Part shown: positions 8,335 through 17,180 of the stretch, piece by piece
How the letters are laid out: each line of letters opens with the position of its first letter
Numbering within the stretch: the first letter of the stretch is position 1
From: Pseudarthrobacter phenanthrenivorans
GTDB taxonomy: Bacteria > Actinomycetota > Actinomycetes > Actinomycetales > Micrococcaceae
Direction: 5' to 3'
Assembly (NCBI RefSeq): GCF_000813845.1
Contig: NZ_JWTB01000019.1
Location: 186,001-250,000, forward strand
DNA length: 64,000 bases
Translations under genes and position numbers: made by a program
Notes under the pieces: generated by a model
Seen by the model: the letters and a program-made list of their open reading frames with translations, nothing else
Databases searched by the model: none
Told to the model about the DNA's origin: nothing

Positions 8335-9972
8335 TTACTGTTCGGCGGTAAACGCGGCCGGAACAAGGAACCCGTCCTGCACCAGGTTGGCAACATCGGC
8401 CAGCAGCGAGCGCTGGAATGTCCCTGCGTCTCCGCCCAGGAGCGCCTCCAAAGCCGCGGCAATCTGTCCGGCGGCCAGGTCGCCGTCGCACGCCGACACG
8501 AAGCCGGCCAGCTCGGTGCTCATCAGGTTGGTGCGGCGCAGCCCGGCACCCTGCCGGAGCAGGATCACTCCCGGGTGTTCGGCACCGGGGCGCTGATGGC
8601 GTTCCTCGGTGACGTCGTCGGCCACGAGCAAATGCGTGCCGGCAAGATCATGCGTGTCCAGCCAGTCGCTCCGGTCGACGGCGGCGCCCAGGTGGGGTCC
8701 GATGGGCTGCTCGATGGGGTACGTGATTTCCTCAAAACGGCTGATGGACGCCTGCCGCCCTTCAGCCGGGCGCCGCAGCCACACCATGCCGAAGCCGATT
8801 GCCTCGACGTTCCGGGACCCGAAGTCCGCAAGATAGGCGGCGTACGCCTCCCGGTAGTGCTGCCGGTCCCGGGACTCGGACGCGTCCTGCAGCCAGGTTT
8901 CGGCGTATTGTTCCGGGCTGACCTGCTCGCGCTGGATAAACCAGGCGTCCGTTCCGGGCCGCACCCATGAGCGTGGCCTGCCGTCCCAGTCCGCACCGGC
9001 GGGCACTTCCCAGTTCCCCAGCATCTGCGCCCATCCCCCGGGCGCCAGGATGCCGGGCAGGTCCGCCACCAGGTTCGCGACAATCCGGTCGCCGGGCAGG
9101 CCGCCGTCGCGGTAGGTGAACTGGTCCGCCGCCTCCTCCCCGTCGCTGCGCGGGGTGATGACGAAGGGCGGGTTGGAGACCACCAGCCCAAACTCCTCGC
9201 CTGCCACCGGCTCCAGCAGCGATCCCAGGCGCAGGCTCACCCGGTCCTCGAGCCGGTCCGGGTCCACGGAAAGCGCCCCGGCGTTGAGCAGGATGTTGAA
9301 CCTCGTGAAGGCCAGGGCGCGCTCGGAGATGTCGGTGGCGGTGACGTGCTGGCAGTGGTGCAGCAGGTGGAACGCCTGGATGCCGCAGCCGGTACCCAGG
9401 TCAAGGGCGCGCTCGGTGTGGCGGCGGATGGTGGCCTGCACCAGGGTGGTGGATGCCTGCCCGATGCCAAGGACGTGGTCGTGCCGCAGCACCCCGGCCT
9501 GCTGGTGGGCGGCGAGGTCGCTGGCCACCCACAGTTCGGCGCCGCCGCTGCCGTCGTCATTCTTGTCCCAGCCATAGGGCCGCAGGTCCGCCTTGGCCGT
9601 GAGCAGATCCGAGCCGGGGACGGGCTGCACCAGCCCAAGGTCCACGAGGCCCTTCGCGCCGGTGCCCGGCAGCGCGGCGTCGAGCGTTTCCCGGTCCTGC
9701 GGCTCGGCCAGGAGCCACAGGCGGACGACGGCGGCAAGCGGCGCGGCGCCGTCGTCCTCCCGGACTGCACGCTCGGCGGCAAGCAAGGCGGGAATGATCT
9801 GGTCCCGGTTCAGTGCCGCGGAGGCCGTGGGGCCCAGCAGCCCGGCGACGCCGTCGAGGGTGTAGTCCAGGCGGCGCAGGTCTGCCGCCAGGGCGGCCAG
9901 CAGGTCCGGAAGGTCGCTGCGGGGCGCATCGGGGGTGTTGCCGGCGGTGAACTCGTAAGGGGATCTAGACAC
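8335..9972 (-). CDS. SAM-dependent methyltransferase (HemK/RsmC-like NPPF type)
   Basis: A 545-residue protein. The N-terminal ~150 residues form an alpha-helical region seen in actinobacterial homologues. The middle is a class I Rossmann methyltransferase with motif I ALDLGTGCGIQAFHLL, acidic TATDIS, and the catalytic motif VVSNPPFVITP. NPPF/NPPY motifs go with transfer to planar amide or exocyclic amino groups (PrmC, RsmC and similar). The C-terminal third is family-specific. The target (rRNA base, glutamine or other) cannot be read from sequence. ATG start; it is divergent from the lipoprotein at 10016, with a 43-bp shared upstream region. Confidence 0.8.
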   Translation of the reverse strand: MSRSPYEFTAGNTPDAPRSDLPDLLAALAADLRRLDYTLDGVAGLLGPTASAALNRDQIIPALLAAERAVREDDGAAPLAAVVRLWLLAEPQDRETLDAALPGTGAKGLVDLGLVQPVPGSDLLTAKADLRPYGWDKNDDGSGGAELWVASDLAAHQQAGVLRHDHVLGIGQASTTLVQATIRRHTERALDLGTGCGIQAFHLLHHCQHVTATDISERALAFTRFNILLNAGALSVDPDRLEDRVSLRLGSLLEPVAGEEFGLVVSNPPFVITPRSDGEEAADQFTYRDGGLPGDRIVANLVADLPGILAPGGWAQMLGNWEVPAGADWDGRPRSWVRPGTDAWFIQREQVSPEQYAETWLQDASESRDRQHYREAYAAYLADFGSRNVEAIGFGMVWLRRPAEGRQASISRFEEITYPIEQPIGPHLGAAVDRSDWLDTHDLAGTHLLVADDVTEERHQRPGAEHPGVILLRQGAGLRRTNLMSTELAGFVSACDGDLAAGQIAAALEALLGGDAGTFQRSLLADVANLVQDGFLVPAAFTAEQ

Positions 9973-10015
9973 CGCTCAAGTTTAGTCCGGCGTTGCTGCG
10001 GGGTACGGTGGAGCC

Positions 10016-10492
10016 ATGCCTTCCCGCCTTGCCTTGATTCCGCGCGCCCGCCGGTCAGCAGCTGCGGCGCGCCGCCTGCTGCCCGTGGCAGTGGTTGCCG
10101 TTGGCCTCAGCCTCGCCGCGGCGGGATGCTCGCCGGCGACGTCCGTGGAAAACGCCGACGTCCCCAAATGGCGGGCCACGGCCCTGCCCAGCACCCCTCC
10201 GGGCGTCGTACTCCAGGACTCCGGCAAGATCCTCAACCGCAACCGCATTGTGCAGGAAGCCGCCAGCGTGCCGGCCGGCAACTACGTGCTCACAGCGGTG
10301 TGCGACGGGACCGGCAAGGCCTTCTTCGCCGTGACGCTGGACGGCAAGCCGGTAACCGAGGCCGGGGCCGCCTGCAACGGCCGGCGGGAGACCACCAAGG
10401 TCAGCCTGCCCGCGGCCGGACGGGTCGACATCAGCAGCTCCAGCGTGGACGCTCCGCTGCTCTACGCCTACCAGCTGGCGCCGGCGCAGTAA
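10016..10492 (+). CDS. Putative small lipoprotein
   Basis: 158 residues with a twin-arginine-rich n-region, a hydrophobic stretch PVAVVAVGLSLAAAG and a lipobox LAAAGC near residue 39, so probably exported and lipid-anchored at the outer face of the membrane. No enzymatic domain is recognised. The segment PAGNYVLTAVCDGTGKAFF and a second cysteine about 30 residues later resemble the product of the next gene (GTYSLAIACRSQRR...LRCG), suggesting a tandem paralogue pair whose two cysteines may form a disulfide. GGTGGAG precedes the ATG at good spacing. Confidence 0.75.
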   Translation: MPSRLALIPRARRSAAAARRLLPVAVVAVGLSLAAAGCSPATSVENADVPKWRATALPSTPPGVVLQDSGKILNRNRIVQEAASVPAGNYVLTAVCDGTGKAFFAVTLDGKPVTEAGAACNGRRETTKVSLPAAGRVDISSSSVDAPLLYAYQLAPAQ

Positions 10493-10542
10493 CCGTCTTT
10501 TCGGCTCTGGCCCGCCGCCCTCGGCGGGCATAAAGTCGGACT

Positions 10543-11103
10543 ATGCCCAGTGTGCGGGGAACCCCCGCGCCCCTCCCCAGAGGGACAGCACGGGCGCCCC
10601 TGGCACCGAGGCCGGCGGCCGCCGTCGTCCTTGGGCTGGTGCTTGCGGCAGGTGCGCTGGCCGGCTGTGAATATACGTACGACGACGGCAGGGCCGGCAG
10701 TGCGCAGGCCGCCACCGCCGCCCCGGCGCCGGCCCCCACCAGGGATCCGTTGCAGCAGGACCCGGTCAGCGCCGCCGATCTGCCTGATTGGGTGTTCCGG
10801 GCGCTCCCGGACGGCACCGGCCCGGTAGTCCAGGCCGATGCCGGGATCCTGGGCGATGGGGAGGTGCAGACCGTTATGTCGCCAGTGCTGGAGACCGGAA
10901 CCTACAGCCTGGCAATTGCCTGCCGGAGCCAGCGCCGGGTCACCTTCACGGTGCGCACCGAAACCCTTACCCTGCTGGACCTGGCCCTGAGGTGCGGAAT
11001 CAACCGCGACAACGTCATCTACCTGTCCACGGACAGCGTCCTGATGGTCAGGGTTGAGGCCAGGACCGCAGCCAACTTCGCGTTCCGGGTGCGCCGGCTC
11101 TGA
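10543..11103 (+). CDS. Putative small lipoprotein, paralogue of preceding gene
   Basis: 186 residues with a signal peptide ending in a lipobox (LAAGALAGC), then a short alanine/proline-rich linker (ATAAPAPAPTRDP) and a beta-rich-looking C-terminal part. It shares with the previous protein an order of elements: DLPDWVFRALPDGTGPV against DVPKWRATALPSTPPGV, a late GTYSLAIAC, and a final cysteine in LALRCG. The function is unknown. It lies 50 bp downstream of the first lipoprotein on the same strand, and no strong ribosome binding site is seen before the ATG. Confidence 0.72.
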   Translation: MPSVRGTPAPLPRGTARAPLAPRPAAAVVLGLVLAAGALAGCEYTYDDGRAGSAQAATAAPAPAPTRDPLQQDPVSAADLPDWVFRALPDGTGPVVQADAGILGDGEVQTVMSPVLETGTYSLAIACRSQRRVTFTVRTETLTLLDLALRCGINRDNVIYLSTDSVLMVRVEARTAANFAFRVRRL

Positions 11104-11110
11104 CGCGGTG

Positions 11111-12007
11111 TCAGGCCGCCGCGCAGCCGTCCGGGCAGCGGAGCGTGTCGGGGCTGGCCGCGCACTCGTCGCAGTACAGGGTGAGGGTGCGGCAGCTGGG
11201 GTTGGAGCAGTTCTCGAATTTGCTGGTCGGCGCGTCGCAGCGGGCGCACTGGCCAATGGTCTTGGCTTCGTCGCTGAATTCCAGGTGCATGCGCTTGTCG
11301 AAGACGTAGAGCGAGCCTTCCCACAGCCCCTGGTCCTTGAACGCTTCGCCGTAGCGCACAATGCCGCCGTCCAGCTGGTAGACCTCTTTAAAGCCGCGGT
11401 TCACCATCAGGCTGGAAAGGACCTCGCACCGGATGCCGCCGGTGCAGTAGGTGACCACCGGTTTGTCTTTCAGGGCGTCGTATTTGCCGGAGTCCAGTTC
11501 CTTGATGAAGTCGTGGGTGGTGGCGACATCCGGGACAACTGCGTCCTTGAACCGGCCGATTTGGGCTTCGAAGGCGTTCCTGCCGTCGAAGAACACCACG
11601 TCCTCGCCGTCCCGCTTCCTGGCGTCCACCAGCTGGTGCAATTCTTCGGGCTTGAGGTGCTTTCCGCCGCCCACTACGCCGTTGGCGTCGACCTTCAGTT
11701 CGCCGGGGGCGCCGAAGGAAACGATTTCATCCCGTACCTTGACGCTGAGCCGGGGAAAGTCCTCCGCACCGCCGTCGGACCATTTGACGTCGATGCCGCG
11801 GAAGCCGGGATATTCGCGGGTGGTCTTGACGTACTGCTTAACGGCGCCGATTCCGCCGCCCACCGTGGCGTTGATCCCGTCCTTGGAGATGATGATGCGG
11901 CCGGTGAGGCCGAGCTTCTCGCACAGGGCACGCTGCCAGAGCCGCACCGCGTCCGGATCTGCGATGGGGGTAAAGCCGTAAAAGAGCACAATCTTGTTTA
12001 AAGCCAC
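11111..12007 (-). CDS. trhO: tRNA uridine(34) hydroxylase TrhO (rhodanese-related)
   Basis: Installs the 5-hydroxyl group on uridine 34 of certain tRNAs. The 298 residues begin [12 protein letters not shown], as in the family, and continue with an acylphosphatase-like fold. The rhodanese domain has the active-site loop YCTGGIRCE, and the C-terminal tail is cysteine-rich (CARC, NCSNPSC, YCDEC, CPDGC) and probably metal-binding. The GTG at 12007 matches the conserved N-terminus; the open frame continues 54 codons upstream without family similarity and no good ribosome binding site is visible, so the start is a little uncertain. Convergent with the lipoprotein at 10543. Confidence 0.9.
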   Translation of the reverse strand: MALNKIVLFYGFTPIADPDAVRLWQRALCEKLGLTGRIIISKDGINATVGGGIGAVKQYVKTTREYPGFRGIDVKWSDGGAEDFPRLSVKVRDEIVSFGAPGELKVDANGVVGGGKHLKPEELHQLVDARKRDGEDVVFFDGRNAFEAQIGRFKDAVVPDVATTHDFIKELDSGKYDALKDKPVVTYCTGGIRCEVLSSLMVNRGFKEVYQLDGGIVRYGEAFKDQGLWEGSLYVFDKRMHLEFSDEAKTIGQCARCDAPTSKFENCSNPSCRTLTLYCDECAASPDTLRCPDGCAAA

Positions 12008-12137
12008 GTATTTAAGGGTACCGGGTGGGGTGCCGGACCGTTTCGGCCGCTGCTTCCCGCGGCCGGTGCTGATCACAATTGCATAAGCTCTTCGCCACCC
12101 CCTGTTGCTGGCGATCCGGCTGGAATAATCTCTTGCC

Positions 12138-12830
12138 ATGAGTCCGGAAACCGTGGTTGAAGACATCACTGGCCTGCTTGAAGTGTGGGTCGCGGGCTGG
12201 GCCGGCTGCCGCGGCTACCGGACCTCTACCGAAGGCCGCTTTCCTTCCGCGCTACGGACTGACACCAGCGGGGAGTGGGAAGTCTTTGCCTCCGAACCCA
12301 CCGATGACGAGTTCGCTGCACTGGCCGGCAGGACGGCCGAGGCGCCGGCCCGGGTCCTGACCATCCTCACCAACGACCCCGCGCGGTACGCGGCGATGGC
12401 AGGCCGGCAGGGCCTGAATGTCACCTCCGATTCGCAGGCGATGATGATCGTTGACATGGAGACCCAGGACGCGGAGGACCCGTGGCTTTCCGATGACGAC
12501 CTGAGCCTTTCCACCTATGAACAGGGCGGCGTGTATTACGCCGAGGTGCGTTCCGGCAACGTGATTGCGGCCAGCGGCCGGGCCTTCGTGGTGGGTGACA
12601 CCGCCGTCTTTGACAAGATCATTACCCAGCCTGCATTCCAGCGCAGGGGCCTCGGAAGCCTGATCATGCGGGCACTGGCGGCCCAGGCATCCGGCCGCGG
12701 CATCCGGACCGGCCTTCTCTTGGCGTCGGTGGACGGGCAGAAGCTGTATTCGCATCTCGGCTGGTCGGTCGTGGCCCGGGTCCTGATGCTGTCCGCCTCG
12801 CATGACGGCTCGGACCTGTCCCTGAGCTGA
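12138..12830 (+). CDS. GNAT family N-acetyltransferase
   Basis: A 230-residue protein whose C-terminal half is a GNAT fold. [20 protein letters not shown] is followed by the acetyl-CoA pyrophosphate loop QRRGLGS (near residue 173) and a final [16 protein letters not shown] that matches the usual Y-x-x-x-GF-like end. The N-terminal ~100 residues are a degenerate extension. Substrate unknown. It is divergent from trhO across 130 bp. Confidence 0.82.
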   Translation: MSPETVVEDITGLLEVWVAGWAGCRGYRTSTEGRFPSALRTDTSGEWEVFASEPTDDEFAALAGRTAEAPARVLTILTNDPARYAAMAGRQGLNVTSDSQAMMIVDMETQDAEDPWLSDDDLSLSTYEQGGVYYAEVRSGNVIAASGRAFVVGDTAVFDKIITQPAFQRRGLGSLIMRALAAQASGRGIRTGLLLASVDGQKLYSHLGWSVVARVLMLSASHDGSDLSLS

Positions 12831-12914
12831 CGCGGCACCGGCTGTGCCGGACTTCGGGGTTCCCCGTGGGCGAACCGTGGCCTGACGTGGTGCATCGGAT
12901 GAAAGAATGGTGGG

Positions 12915-15290
12915 GTGAACCCCCATGACTCGCTGATTCCCCTGCTGGGCCGCGGCCCGGAACCGGAGCAGCTCCGTCATGTGCGCACCATCCAGGCACG
13001 GGATGCGGTCCACGCACCGTGGCCGGCGTGGGTGCACCCGGATATCGCCGGGGCTTACGCGTCCCTGGGCATCCGCGAGCCGTACCGGCACCAGGTGGAT
13101 GCTGCCGACGCGGCCCACGCGGGGCAACACGTAGTGGTGGCCACCGGAACTGCTTCGGGAAAGTCGCTGGCCTACCAGCTGCCGGCGCTGGATGCGATCC
13201 ACCGTTCCGAACTGCGTGTGCTGGCGGACCCGGGGAAGATCCACGACGACGGCGCCGTCACCCTGTATCTCTCCCCCACCAAGGCGCTGGCGGCCGACCA
13301 GTTGAATGCCGTACGTTCCCTGCGGCTAACCACGGTTCGGGCCGAAACGTACGACGGCGACACGGATCCCGCCGCCCGGCGGTGGATTCGGGACCACGCC
13401 AACTTCATCCTGGCCAATCCTGACATGCTGCACTTCGGCATCCTTCCCAACCATGCCTGGTGGGCCGGCTTCTTCCGCCGGCTGCGCTATGTCATCGTGG
13501 ACGAGGCCCACAGCTACCGGGGCGTGTTCGGATCACACGTGGCCAACCTGATGCGCAGGCTCCGCCGGATCTGCGCATACTACGGGGCCGGAACCGCCTT
13601 CCCCGAACCGGTGTTCATCGCCGCGTCCGCCACCGCCTCCGACCCCGACGTATCGTTCTCCCGCCTTATCGGCGCCCCCGTGAAGGCAGTGTCCCAGGAC
13701 TGTTCGCCCCATGGTGCTACGACGGTGGCGTTGTGGGAACCGGCCCTGACGGAAGTCCGGGGCGAGAACGGGGCCAAGGAGCGGCGGACCGCGGTGGCCG
13801 AAACCTCCGACCTGCTCGCCAACCTGGTTTCCGCCCGGATCCGGACCATTGCCTTCATCAAATCCCGCCGCGGCGCCGAGACCATCTCCGCCATTACCAA
13901 GCGGCTCCTGGACGAGGTGGATCCCAGCCTCCCGCAGCGGGTGGCGGCCTACCGGTCCGGATACCTGCCGGAAGAGCGGCGCGCGGTGGAGAAAGCGCTG
14001 CGGTCGGGCCAACTGCTGGGTGTCTCCAGCACGTCAGCCCTGGAATTGGGAATCGACATTTCCGGCCTGGACGCGGTCCTGGTGGCCGGGTGGCCCGGAA
14101 CGCGGGCCTCCCTGTTCCAGCAAATCGGCAGGGCCGGCCGGGCCGGACAGGATGCCATAGCCGCGTTCGTGGCCAGTGACGATCCGCTGGACACGTTCCT
14201 GGTGAACCACCCGGAAGCGATCTTCGACGTGTCCGTTGAAGCCACGGTCTTTGACCCGTCCAACCCCTATGTCCTGGGACCGCACCTGTGCGCGGCAGCG
14301 GCGGAGCTCCCCCTGGGTCCGGCAGAGCTTGACCTCTTCGGCCCCACCGCCGAAACGCTCCTGGACCGGCTGGTGGCCCAAGGCTACCTGCGGCGGCGCC
14401 CAGCCGGCTGGTTCTGGACCCATTCACAGAGCGCCGCGGCCATGGTCAATCTCCGGGCGGACGGCGGAGGCCCGGTGAGCATCGTCGATGCCGAAACTGG
14501 CTCGCTGCTTGGGACCATGGACTCGCCGCAGACCCACTACCAGGCCCACACAGGTGCCGTGTACGTGCATCAGGGAGATACCTACGTGGTGGAGGACCTG
14601 AACGAAGACGACCACTGCGTCATGGTGCGCCGGGCCAACCCTGACTACTACACCACGGCGCGGGACGTGACCCAGATCGAGGTGCTGGACACCCTCCGGA
14701 GCATGCAGTGGGGCGATATCACCGTGCATTTCGGGGACGTGAAAGTTACTACGCAGGTCGTCTCCTTCCAGCGCAAGGCGTTGATTTCCAATGAAGTCCT
14801 GGGCGAAGAGCCGCTGGAACTGGGGGCCCGCGAGCTTTTCACCAAGGCGGTGTGGTTCGTGGTGGACAACCGCTCCCTGACCGGGGCAGGACTCATTGTG
14901 GCCCAGTTCCCGGGAGCCCTGCACGCCGCGGAGCACGCGGCGATCGGACTCCTGCCGCTGGTTGCGTCCAGCGACCGCTGGGACATCGGAGGGGTCTCCA
15001 CCGCGCTGCACGCCGACACCGGGGTGCCCACCATCTTCGTGTATGACGGACACCCCGGCGGGGCCGGGTTCGCCGAGCGGGGTTTCGACAAGGCCAAGGT
15101 GTGGCTGGCGGCTACCCGCGACGCCATCAAGGCCTGCGAGTGCGAGTCCGGCTGCCCGTCCTGCGTCCAGTCCCCCAAGTGCGGCAACAAGAACAACCCA
15201 CTGGACAAGGCCGCCGCGGTGACCCTGCTCGACGTCCTGCTCAAGGACGCGACCGAACTCTCCGGAGTGGAAGTGGAAGCACGCGGCTGA
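12915..15290 (+). CDS. DEAD/DEAH-box helicase with C-terminal zinc domain (MrfA/YprA-like)
   Basis: Superfamily 2 helicase of 791 residues. Motifs are YRHQVDAADAA (Q motif), ATGTASGKSLAYQLP (Walker A variant), YVIVDEAHSYRG (DEAH box; the family usually shows DEVH), SATASDP, and QQIGRAGRAGQ (motif VI). The DUF1998-type C-terminus carries the four-cysteine cluster C-E-C-x3-C-x2-C, then C-G-N-K-N-N-P. Bacillus MrfA with this layout acts in mitomycin-damage repair. The GTG start follows a weak site. Mycobacterial orthologues sit beside the same pilus genes found here, which are therefore sometimes called helicase/secretion-neighbourhood genes. Confidence 0.9.
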   Translation: MNPHDSLIPLLGRGPEPEQLRHVRTIQARDAVHAPWPAWVHPDIAGAYASLGIREPYRHQVDAADAAHAGQHVVVATGTASGKSLAYQLPALDAIHRSELRVLADPGKIHDDGAVTLYLSPTKALAADQLNAVRSLRLTTVRAETYDGDTDPAARRWIRDHANFILANPDMLHFGILPNHAWWAGFFRRLRYVIVDEAHSYRGVFGSHVANLMRRLRRICAYYGAGTAFPEPVFIAASATASDPDVSFSRLIGAPVKAVSQDCSPHGATTVALWEPALTEVRGENGAKERRTAVAETSDLLANLVSARIRTIAFIKSRRGAETISAITKRLLDEVDPSLPQRVAAYRSGYLPEERRAVEKALRSGQLLGVSSTSALELGIDISGLDAVLVAGWPGTRASLFQQIGRAGRAGQDAIAAFVASDDPLDTFLVNHPEAIFDVSVEATVFDPSNPYVLGPHLCAAAAELPLGPAELDLFGPTAETLLDRLVAQGYLRRRPAGWFWTHSQSAAAMVNLRADGGGPVSIVDAETGSLLGTMDSPQTHYQAHTGAVYVHQGDTYVVEDLNEDDHCVMVRRANPDYYTTARDVTQIEVLDTLRSMQWGDITVHFGDVKVTTQVVSFQRKALISNEVLGEEPLELGARELFTKAVWFVVDNRSLTGAGLIVAQFPGALHAAEHAAIGLLPLVASSDRWDIGGVSTALHADTGVPTIFVYDGHPGGAGFAERGFDKAKVWLAATRDAIKACECESGCPSCVQSPKCGNKNNPLDKAAAVTLLDVLLKDATELSGVEVEARG

Positions 15291-15295
15291 GGACC

Positions 15296-15486
15296 GGTTG
15301 GTGTCTCCCCGCAGGACACCCGGCAGAGGAACGCCCGCAGCTGATCACCGGTTGGAGTGGCCCAGCAGGACACCCGGCAGAGGAACGCCCGCAGCTGATC
15401 CCGGTTGGTGTCTCCCCGCAGGACACCCGGCAGAGGAACGCCCGCAGCTGATCACCGGTTGGAGTGGCCCAGCAGGACACCCGGTA
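15296..15486. repeat. Tandem repeat, alternating 54/53-bp units, about 3.5 copies
   Basis: Units start at 15296, 15350, 15403 and 15457 (54, 53, 54 and about 30 bp). All share a core CAGGACACCCGGCAGAGG...CGCCCGCAGCTGATC, but the first third alternates: GGTTGGTGTCTCCCCG in units 1 and 3, GGTTGGAGTGGCCCAG in units 2 and 4. The higher-order repeat is thus a 107-bp AB dimer. In type A, GGTGTC and GACACC can pair around a 9-nt loop. The array lies between the convergent helicase gene and the pilus operon, where it could act in termination or as a spacer. There are no unique spacers, so it is not a CRISPR array. Confidence 0.9.
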
Positions 15487-15584
15487 AGGCAAATCACATG
15501 GGGTGCACCGTATCCTCGCCGCACCGGCCAAGGCATCAAGGCGCGGCATGGCCGCCTGTTACGCCCGGACATGGGCGGGCTTTC

Positions 15585-15986
15585 CTATGGCGGTGGCCCC
15601 GCCCGGGCACGCCCGGTTGCTGCGCCCAGCAGGGGGTTCCCGCCAAGCTCGGTCCGCACCTCGACGGTCTGGCCCGAACCTTCGGAGCAGCTGGCCACGG
15701 TGGCGCCGTGGCGGGACGCCACCTCGGCGGCCACTGTACAGGGATCACCCGTCGTAATGCCGCGAAGGGCGTCTGCTGCGGCAAGGGCGGCAAGGTCAGC
15801 AGCCGCAGCCGCCCTGCTCGCCAGTACGGCTGACTGGGCAAGCAACAGCATGATGCCCATGGCCAGCATGACCACGAGTGCCAGCCCGGCGGCCAGGACG
15901 GTTCCCGAACCACGCTCACTGCCATCCGGCGGGCCTACGCAGCCATAATCCCCGCCGCGGCCTGCGCGTCCGCCTATCCCCGTCAT
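15585..15986 (-). CDS. TadE-like pseudopilin (helicase/secretion-neighbourhood, Rv3654c-like)
   Basis: 133 residues: a short leader (MTGIGGRAGRGG...), ERGSGTVLAAGLALVVMLAMG as the transmembrane helix, then AVLASRAAAAADLAALAAADAL typical of the TadE/TadG relatives, and a small exported domain with two cysteines (DPCTVAAE, ASCSEGSG). It is the last gene of the pilus operon. The ATG at 15986 has GGCAGGAG upstream and overlaps the stop of tadE by one base, whereas longer frames have no such signal. Unlike tadE and the pilin, it lacks glutamate at position 5 after the glycine of the presumed peptidase site. Confidence 0.82.
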   Translation of the reverse strand: MTGIGGRAGRGGDYGCVGPPDGSERGSGTVLAAGLALVVMLAMGIMLLLAQSAVLASRAAAAADLAALAAADALRGITTGDPCTVAAEVASRHGATVASCSEGSGQTVEVRTELGGNPLLGAATGRARAGPPP

Positions 15987-16558
15987 CACGGACTCCTGCC
16001 GTCCGCCCGTCCGATGACTGCGCCTGTTCCACCCACGGCTCCGGTTCCAGTCCCTGCTGTCTCGCTGCGTGTCGAGGCGCGTGCAGTGAGTGTCCAGGGG
16101 ATGGAGGACCCCAAAGGTCCGGAGACATGGTCGGTGACGGTGACGGTGAACCATTCGCCGTCGGCAGCAACGGATGCGGCAGCAGACCCGCCGGTGAGCA
16201 CCCTGACCGCCCGTTCCACCGCCGCCGGATCATCACCCCTGGCGAGCGCCCGGGCACCTGCGCGGGCTCCCTCCTCAATGCGCAGCTGGGTCATGCCCGC
16301 TGCGGCACCGGCCAGCAGCATGGCCAGAAGAGCGAGCACTGCGGGCAGCGCCACCGCAAACTCTGCTGTTACGGTGCCGCGGGCGCTGCCAGCCGCGTTG
16401 CCAGTCCAGCCTTGTTCCCGACGGCGCAGGCTCCAGCCCCGGTTACGCAGAATCCACGCCCGGTTACCCAGGCTCCACGCCCGGTGACGCAGAGCCTGGG
16501 CCTTCGGGCACCGGTCATACAGGCTCCGCCAGCGCTGCGCCGGCGGCGAAAGGATCAC
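15986..16558 (-). CDS. tadE: TadE family minor pilin
   Basis: 190 residues. The conserved part starts at SARG/TVTAEFAVALPAVLALLAML, a type IVb prepilin-like site (Gly before the cut, Glu at +5, Phe at +6) followed by the membrane helix, then an extracytoplasmic domain. The GTG at 16558 forms a GTGA overlap with the stop of the upstream gene. This start gives an unusually long, arginine/tryptophan-rich leader of about 60 residues that includes three 7-residue repeats (RHRAWSL, GNRAWIL, RNRGWSL). No other common in-frame start is visible downstream of 16558 and before the helix. Confidence 0.83.
   Translation of the reverse strand: MILSPPAQRWRSLYDRCPKAQALRHRAWSLGNRAWILRNRGWSLRRREQGWTGNAAGSARGTVTAEFAVALPAVLALLAMLLAGAAAGMTQLRIEEGARAGARALARGDDPAAVERAVRVLTGGSAAASVAADGEWFTVTVTDHVSGPLGSSIPWTLTARASTRSETAGTGTGAVGGTGAVIGRADGRSP
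16427..16489. repeat. 21-bp tandem repeat, three copies, inside tadE leader
   Basis: Three direct 21-bp copies (16427-16447, 16448-16468, 16469-16489) begin CAGGCTCC or CAGAATCC and end CGGTTACG, CGGTTACC or CGGTGACG. Partial copies continue to about 16528. The period is seven codons, so the frame of tadE is preserved and the repeat encodes R/G-N/H-R-A/G-W-S/I-L blocks. Copy number could vary without a frameshift. Confidence 0.8.
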
Positions 16559-16974
16559 GGCAAGGCCAGGGCGGTCCGGATGAGGTTGAGCAGGAAGCCG
16601 CGTACCTCATCGCTGCGGAGGATGAACACGAGCAGCCCGGCGAATCCGACCGCGGCAAGGGTGGCGATGGCGTACTCCGCCGTGGCCATGCCGGCCTCGG
16701 AGGCCCAACGCCGTGGGCTGCGCCAAGCCTTCGGATCAACGCTGGATCCCGGGTACAGCTCCACCACGTTGCCGGGAAGTGGGGCCGTCGCACTCGTGAT
16801 CGTTGCGCTCATCGTAGAGGTCCTGCCAGCGGCGGCGGTGGCAGTGGGAGGTGGAGGCACGGCAGGCATCCCGGTGCTTACCATGCGGGAATCCCCTTCA
16901 CCGCGCCTTTGACGCGACAAGGCGAGCGCGGATGTTCCCGCGGAGTAGTGGCGGCGGTAGCGGTTGCTGGACAT
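16555..16974 (-). CDS. DUF4244 protein, probable Flp-type major prepilin
   Basis: 139 residues. A long hydrophilic leader ends in SEAG, followed by MATAEYAIATLAAVGFAGLLVFIL, which matches the class IVb prepilin pattern G/xxxxEY (Glu+5, Tyr+6) plus a single helix and a very short C-terminal tail, as in Flp pilins. The leader of about 95 residues is much longer than in classical Flp. AAAGGAA precedes the ATG. It is separated from tadC by 206 bp, unlike the overlapping genes upstream, which would allow higher, independent expression expected for a structural subunit. Confidence 0.8.
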   Translation of the reverse strand: MSSNRYRRHYSAGTSALALSRQRRGEGDSRMVSTGMPAVPPPPTATAAAGRTSTMSATITSATAPLPGNVVELYPGSSVDPKAWRSPRRWASEAGMATAEYAIATLAAVGFAGLLVFILRSDEVRGFLLNLIRTALALP

Positions 16975-16994
16975 GTGGTTCCTTTCGATTGTTC

Positions 16995-17012
16995 GCCGGG
17001 AGCGTTCCCGGC
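16995..17012. other. Hairpin in the tadC-pilin gap
   Basis: The 206-bp gap 16975-17180 between tadC and the DUF4244 pilin gene contains the inverted repeat GCCGGGA-GCGT-TCCCGGC, about 20 bp upstream of the pilin start codon. It could be an RNA-processing or stabilising element at the 5' end of the pilin message. The rest of the gap shows no convincing gene; a promoter is expected here, but I could not pick one out with confidence. Confidence 0.4.
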
Positions 17013-17180
17013 TGTCTTGACTCTTCCGCGCCGTGACATGACCGGTAAGGGAGGCGGTGCGCTAAGTGGAAAAGTGTGGTCGTTCCCCCGCTGTGGAGGA
17101 GTTGATGCACGGCGGTCGCGGGATTGCCGGCCCACGAAGATGGAGCACATCCCAGGAACGCCGCGGAGCGGCCTGGAATG

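Noticed and set aside
9346..10533. Plus-strand frame of 395 codons overlapping the methyltransferase and first lipoprotein
   Set aside because: It is antisense to a gene with clear methyltransferase motifs and out of frame with a lipoprotein that has a signal peptide.
15296..15486. Possible CRISPR array
   Set aside because: The repeat units are contiguous and homologous throughout with no unique spacers, and no cas genes are nearby.
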